9,421 nucleotides of DNA. Origin: an uncultured Nannocystaceae bacterium (GTDB lineage: Bacteria > Myxococcota_A > Polyangia > Nannocystales > Nannocystaceae). Shown one piece after another: positions 1-9,421 of the stretch; the stretch's first letter is position 1, and each line of letters starts with the position of its first letter. Below the pieces are notes generated by a model. The model ran no database searches and was not told the origin of the DNA. It saw only the letters and a list, made by a program, of their open reading frames with translations. The position numbers were made by a program, and so were the translations under genes. The stretch is from assembly GCA_938084085.1 (NCBI GenBank), contig CALKDV010000272.1:1-9421 (forward strand). The letters are read 5' to 3'.

Positions 1-3345
<3,345 letters not shown>

Positions 3346-3374
3346 AAAGACTCGAAAAAGAGAGGAACAAAACC

Positions 3375-7559
<4,185 letters not shown>

Positions 7560-7584
7560 CGCTCCGAGCCTCCAGGGGCCCCGT

Positions 7585-7622
7585 GAGGCGTCCGATGCGT
7601 GCATCGGGCGCCTTGTTGCGTT
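7585..7622 (+). terminator. Probable rpoBC transcription terminator
   Basis: AGGCGTCCGATGC (7586-7598) pairs with GCATCGGGCGCCT (7601-7613) with only one G-U pair; G7585-U7614 can extend it. The realistic fold is a 12-bp stem with a 4-nt CGUG loop, starting 26 nt after the rpoC stop. The tract that follows (TTGTTGCGTT) is only moderately U-rich, so termination may be partial or aided by Rho. The hairpin is seen directly; the terminator role is inferred from position and structure. Confidence 0.6.
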
Positions 7623-7643
7623 GGGCTTGAGGCTCTGCCCCGC

Positions 7644-7672
7644 GGGGCGCTGCTGCCAGCTGCAGCTGCCCC
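7644..7672. other. Second GC-rich hairpin downstream of rpoC
   Basis: GGGGC (7644-7648) pairs with GCCCC (7668-7672), and inside it GCTGC (7649-7653) pairs with GCAGC (7662-7666), with one bulged U at 7667 and an 8-nt loop. The stem is very stable but has no U-tract on either strand, so it is not a classical terminator. It could protect the rpoC 3' end or back up the first hairpin. It also lies between the convergent ends of rpoC and the minus-strand small ORF. Confidence 0.4.
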
Positions 7673-7733
7673 CCCGACGAGACAATTGGACCGGGATCGC
7701 TCTTGGATCTCACGAACGACCCGCAGAATGCTC

Positions 7734-7910
7734 TCACAGTCCACGAACCGGGAGTGGCAGCTTTTCGAGCATGGAGCGCCATTCCGGGGCATACCGCGGA
7801 TCGTGGGGATCGCGCATGCCCGTCAAAGACTGCTTGATCACCTGACCATTCTCCATATACTCCCGCTTCCTCCGTGGGGACTCACCCCCGGCGGCGTTGC
7901 AACAAGCCAT
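7734..7910 (-). CDS. Possible small protein of 58 aa (unrecognised)
   Basis: A minus-strand frame runs ATG (7910) to TGA (7736-7734). The product starts MACCNAAGGESPRRKREY, continues MENGQVIKQSLTGMRD, and contains DPHDPRYAPEWRSMLEK before ending LPLPVRGL. GAGAGG (7920-7915) lies 4 nt before the first ATG, which itself follows an in-frame TAA. A second in-frame ATG at 7856-7854 would give 40 aa and has GGAGGA (7873-7868) 11 nt upstream. Third codon positions are about 71% G/C by my count (41 of 58), as expected for real coding DNA here, and the residue mix is protein-like (soluble, charged, two aromatics; no membrane segment or signal peptide). I recognise no family. It converges on rpoC and faces away from rpsL, whose start is 35 nt off. 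Against it: no clear minus-strand promoter, and its start region overlaps the putative rpsL promoter. It could be a relict: beyond the stop another frame encodes ESILRVVREIQERS. Confidence 0.35.
   Translation of the reverse strand: MACCNAAGGESPRRKREYMENGQVIKQSLTGMRDPHDPRYAPEWRSMLEKLPLPVRGL
7787..7821. repeat. Imperfect inverted repeat upstream of the rpsL promoter
   Basis: GGGCAT (7787-7792) pairs with ATGCCC (7816-7821); inside this CGC (7795-7797) pairs with GCG (7812-7814) and GATC (7799-7802) with GATC (7808-7811), leaving a GTGGG loop. It lies 13 nt before the -35 element, where an operator could sit, but also inside the minus-strand small ORF, so coding constraint may explain part of it. 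Function unknown. Confidence 0.3.
7834..7861 (+). promoter_or_regulatory. Putative sigma70-type promoter for rpsL-rpsG-fusA
   Basis: TTGATC (7834-7839, four of six matches to the -35 consensus) is followed after 16 nt by TATACT (7856-7861, five of six to the -10 consensus). Transcription would start near 7868, giving an rpsL leader of about 78 nt. The segment after the -10 box (CCCGC) is G/C-rich, which in many bacteria accompanies stringent control of ribosomal promoters; that regulation is inference. No A/T-rich UP element is visible upstream. The -10 box overlaps the internal ATG of the minus-strand small ORF. Confidence 0.45.
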
Positions 7911-7945
7911 TTAGCCTCTCGCCAGAGAAAAAACTCGAGAAATCG
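7868..7945 (+). promoter_or_regulatory. Structured rpsL leader lacking a clear Shine-Dalgarno
   Basis: The presumed 5' UTR contains a hairpin at 7872-7891 (GGGG 7876-7879 with CCCC 7885-7888, CCG 7872-7874 with CGG 7889-7891, one bulged U), a small CTCT-CGCC-AGAG stem at 7916-7927, and TCGA-GAAA-TCGA at 7935-7946, whose last base is the A of the rpsL start codon. An A-rich run (7926-7933) lies between the last two. No AGGAGG-like site stands at the proper distance; only GAGA is near. This could be a site of translational control, but no known ribosomal-protein operator is recognisable. Confidence 0.35.
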
Positions 7946-8317
7946 ATGCCTACGATCCAGCAGCTCGTCCGCAAAGGACGCCACAAGCAGCCGAAAAAAG
8001 CGACCGCACCAGCGTTAAAGGGATGTCCCCAGAGACGTGGTGTATGTGTGCGCGTTTACACCAGCACCCCGAAAAAGCCGAACTCAGCGCTGCGTAAAGT
8101 GGCCCGTGTTCGACTCACCAACGGCATGGAGGTGACGAGCTACATCCCCGGTGAAGGGCACAACCTCCAAGAGCACTCCATCGTGCTCGTGCGCGGTGGT
8201 CGTGTAAAAGACCTTCCAGGTGTTCGCTACCACATCGTACGCGGAACCCTCGATACCACTGGCGTAGACGGCCGTCGTCAACGCCGCTCAAAATACGGCG
8301 CGAAGCGACCGAAATAA
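7946..8317 (+). CDS. rpsL: 30S ribosomal protein S12
   Basis: S12 sits at the decoding centre of the small subunit and influences accuracy and tRNA selection. The 123-aa product begins MPTIQQLVRKGR, the usual S12 N-terminus, which fixes the start at this ATG; an in-frame GTG 72 nt upstream would add 24 atypical residues. Hallmarks are VYTSTPKKPNSALRK (residues 38-51), NGMEVTSYIPGEGHNLQEHS, GGRVKDLPGVRYH, and the basic SKYGAKRPK tail. Lys43, Lys88 and Pro91, the positions where streptomycin-resistance changes occur, are all wild-type, and Asp89 in KDLPG is the residue methylthiolated by RimO in organisms that have that enzyme. Length matches the family (E. coli 124). It is the first gene of a str-type operon, 12 nt before rpsG. 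The ribosome-binding site is weak. Confidence 0.99.
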   Translation: MPTIQQLVRKGRHKQPKKATAPALKGCPQRRGVCVRVYTSTPKKPNSALRKVARVRLTNGMEVTSYIPGEGHNLQEHSIVLVRGGRVKDLPGVRYHIVRGTLDTTGVDGRRQRRSKYGAKRPK

Positions 8318-8329
8318 GGAACGAACGTT

Positions 8330-8824
8330 ATGTCGCGCAAAGGAATTAAGTCGAAGGCCAACAAGCGTCCCAAGCTTGAGATTCGCTACACGGATCACCC
8401 CGCAGATGTGAACCGAAGCATCACCAAGTTCATCAACGTGTTGATGAGGGACGGAAAAAAATCCATCGCAGAGAAGATCATGTTCGGTGCGTTCGAGATC
8501 ATCTCGGAGAAGACCAAGGATGATCCGGTCAAGACCTTTGAGAAGGCCATCGCCAACGTGCGACCCCGCCTCGAGGTCCGCTCACGACGCGTGGGTGGCT
8601 CCAACTACCAAGTCCCCGTTGAGCTCCGACCGGAGCGCAGCGAGGCGTTGGCGTATCGATGGCTCGTGGGGTTCTCTCGCGGCCGGCCCGAGCGCGCCAT
8701 GCACGAGCGCCTCGCCAACGAGATGCTCGATGCATCCCAAAACCGCGGCGCGGCGGTCAAAAAGCGCGAAGACATCCACAAAATGGCGGACGCGAACAAG
8801 GCATTCGCCCACTACCGCTGGTAA
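8330..8824 (+). CDS. rpsG: 30S ribosomal protein S7
   Basis: S7 is a primary 16S rRNA-binding protein that nucleates assembly of the 30S head and lines the E site; in E. coli it also represses its own operon. The product is 164 aa (family usually ~156; E. coli K-12 179). The S7 signature spans residues 28-54 (ITKFINVLMRDGKKSIAEK), followed by NVRPRLEVRSRRVGGSNYQV and the C-terminal KKREDIHKMADANKAFAHYRW-type ending. AAGGA (8316-8320) overlaps the rpsL stop and lies 9 nt before the ATG, supporting this start and translation coupled to rpsL. The first ~30 residues (MSRKGIKSKANKRPKLEIRY...) are about eight longer than usual and lack the common LPDPxY segment; the rest is conventional. Confidence 0.98.
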   Translation: MSRKGIKSKANKRPKLEIRYTDHPADVNRSITKFINVLMRDGKKSIAEKIMFGAFEIISEKTKDDPVKTFEKAIANVRPRLEVRSRRVGGSNYQVPVELRPERSEALAYRWLVGFSRGRPERAMHERLANEMLDASQNRGAAVKKREDIHKMADANKAFAHYRW

Positions 8825-8884
8825 ACGGTCCCGCAGGAGCCTCTCTACACACGACCGCTATTTCAATCATTTTGATGCTGACTG

Positions 8885-8903
8885 GGCACCGACCAACGGT
8901 GCC
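8885..8903 (+). promoter_or_regulatory. Hairpin in the rpsG-fusA gap
   Basis: GGCACCG (8885-8891) pairs perfectly with CGGTGCC (8897-8903) around an ACCAA loop, 61 nt after the rpsG stop. No U-tract follows, so it is unlikely to terminate transcription. It could be an mRNA processing or stability element, or a binding site for a regulatory ribosomal protein. Only the structure is observed. Confidence 0.4.
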
Positions 8904-8966
8904 GCACTAAGGCATCCCCCTCGACCGGGCCCTCTCGCTGTCACACCCGCTCCTCCCTGGAGACGG

Positions 8967-9032
8967 ATGACAGGAGACGAGGCCCACCGTCTGTTGCCCG
9001 CGAATCAAACCTTCACCAAGCTAGCCCGTTGA
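8967..9032 (+). CDS. Possible 21-codon upstream ORF coupled to fusA
   Basis: ATG (8967) to TGA (9030-9032) encodes 21 residues, beginning MTGDEAHRLLPANQ and ending FTKLAR. GGAG (8959-8962) lies 4 nt before the ATG, a slightly short but usable spacing. The stop is 5 nt before the fusA ATG, close enough for a terminating ribosome to restart there, and fusA has no ribosome-binding site of its own. CTCCT (8950-8954) can pair with AGGAG (8972-8976), enclosing the mini-ORF start and offering a switchable structure. No homolog recognised; chance occurrence is possible. Confidence 0.3.
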   Translation: MTGDEAHRLLPANQTFTKLAR

Positions 9033-9037
9033 ACGCC

Positions 9038-9421
9038 ATGAACCCCTCCATCGACATCACCAAGATCCGAGATATCGGAATCATGGCGCATATCGATGCG
9101 GGGAAGACGACCACAACGGAGCGAATCCTCTACTACACGGGCGTATCGCACCGAATTGGCGAGGTTCATGACGGCGCCGCGGTCATGGATTACATGCCGC
9201 AAGAACAAGAGCGTGGGATCACCATCACCTCTGCGGCGACGCGCTGCGAGTGGAATGACCACCGCATCAACCTGATCGATACGCCAGGGCTCGTCGACTT
9301 CACCGTGGAGGTGGAGCGTTCGCTTCGGGTCCTCGATGGCGCGGTCGCTGTCTTTGACGCGGTCGGCGGGGTGGAGCCTCAATCAGAGACGGTGTGGCGC
9401 CAGGCGGATCGCTATGAGGTC
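9038..9421 (+). CDS. fusA: Elongation factor G (5' portion, 3' end outside window)
   Basis: EF-G is the GTPase that drives tRNA-mRNA translocation and, with RRF, ribosome recycling. The visible 128 codons are the start of the G domain. AHIDAGKTT (residues 17-25) is the P-loop with Lys23 and Thr24; RGITITSAAT (59-68) is switch I with Thr62; DTPG (81-84) is the G3 motif; VEVERSLRVLDGAV and GGVEPQSETVWRQADRY follow as in canonical EF-G. The NKxD motif would lie beyond the window. The ATG gives the usual N-terminal length before the DIGIMAHID segment; an in-frame TTG at 9029 is possible but less likely. No Shine-Dalgarno is visible, while a mini-ORF stops 5 nt upstream. Oddity: residue 85, normally the conserved switch-II His of DTPGH, is Leu (codon CTC). 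Position after rpsL-rpsG supports fusA rather than a distant paralog, but a specialised EF-G2 type cannot be excluded from this fragment. Confidence 0.95.
   Translation, partial: MNPSIDITKIRDIGIMAHIDAGKTTTTERILYYTGVSHRIGEVHDGAAVMDYMPQEQERGITITSAATRCEWNDHRINLIDTPGLVDFTVEVERSLRVLDGAVAVFDAVGGVEPQSETVWRQADRYEV

Larger units (their letters stand above)
7560..7945. other. rpoC-rpsL intergenic region
   Basis: This 386-nt gap separates the rpoBC unit from the str-type operon. Going left to right it holds a terminator-like hairpin just after rpoC, a second GC-rich stem, a minus-strand small ORF, an imperfect inverted repeat inside that ORF, a sigma70-like promoter directed at rpsL, and a leader with three small hairpins. 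Plus-strand reading frames here (for example 7549-7845) read as low-quality Ser/Arg/Gly-rich translations and are not credited as genes. Confidence 0.8.

Noticed and set aside
7657..7668. CAGCTGCAGCTG palindrome as a protein-binding site
   Set aside because: It lies partly within a better-explained RNA stem, and a perfect 12-bp palindrome of simple repeats in GC-rich DNA is weak evidence.
7874..7945. Upstream GTG start adding 24 residues to S12
   Set aside because: The added residues do not resemble S12, the GTG lies in a hairpin, and the standard MPTIQQL start is present at 7946.
8072..8218. Streptomycin-resistance substitutions in rpsL
   Set aside because: Lys43, Lys88 and Pro91 are all the sensitive-type residues.
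8875..8910. 10-codon ORF between rpsG and fusA
   Set aside because: No ribosome-binding site, very short, and its sequence is accounted for by the hairpin at 8885-8903.
8487..9032. 181-aa plus-strand ORF overlapping rpsG and the fusA leader
   Set aside because: Most of it is an out-of-frame shadow of rpsG; only its last 22 codons, with their own ATG and GGAG, are kept as a separate candidate.
9029..9037. TTG start for fusA
   Set aside because: It overlaps the mini-ORF stop, adds only three residues, and has no better ribosome-binding site than the ATG at 9038.

Overview
The window is a core housekeeping locus, all main genes on the + strand, in the order rpoB (3' part) - rpoC - [386-nt gap] - rpsL - rpsG - [213-nt gap] - fusA (5' part). 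It encodes the beta and beta' subunits of RNA polymerase, ribosomal proteins S12 and S7, and the first 128 codons of an EF-G. The DNA is GC-rich with G/C-biased third codon positions. Both polymerase subunits carry the large insertions typical of Proteobacteria and relatives: the SI1/SI2-type regions in beta and an SI3-type insertion inside the beta' trigger loop. The RpoB and RpoC wording reminds me of deltaproteobacterial/Myxococcota sequences. That placement is an inference from memory, not a database result.

Layout. 1-3345: rpoB, cut by the window edge, so position 1 is not its start. 3375-7559: complete rpoC, 29 nt after rpoB with a good ribosome-binding site, evidently one rpoBC transcript. 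7560-7945: non-coding for the main genes. It holds a likely rpoC terminator hairpin, a second GC-rich hairpin, a possible 58-codon small gene on the minus strand, a sigma70-like promoter pointing at rpsL, and a short structured leader. 7946-8824: rpsL and rpsG, separated by only 12 nt. 8825-9037: a structured gap with a perfect 7-bp hairpin and a 21-codon upstream ORF ending 5 nt before fusA. 9038-9421: start of fusA, running off the window.

How the parts fit. RpoB and RpoC form the catalytic core of RNA polymerase, S12 and S7 are 30S subunit proteins, and EF-G is the translocase. The sequence suggests two transcription units (rpoBC, then a str-type operon rpsL-rpsG-fusA) separated by a terminator and a new promoter. 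The genes themselves are ordinary. What merits a second look is a leucine where EF-G normally has its conserved switch-II histidine, a protein-like small ORF antisense in the rpoC-rpsL gap, and a fusA start that appears to depend on an upstream mini-ORF. I see no phage, IS element, CRISPR array, tRNA or rRNA.
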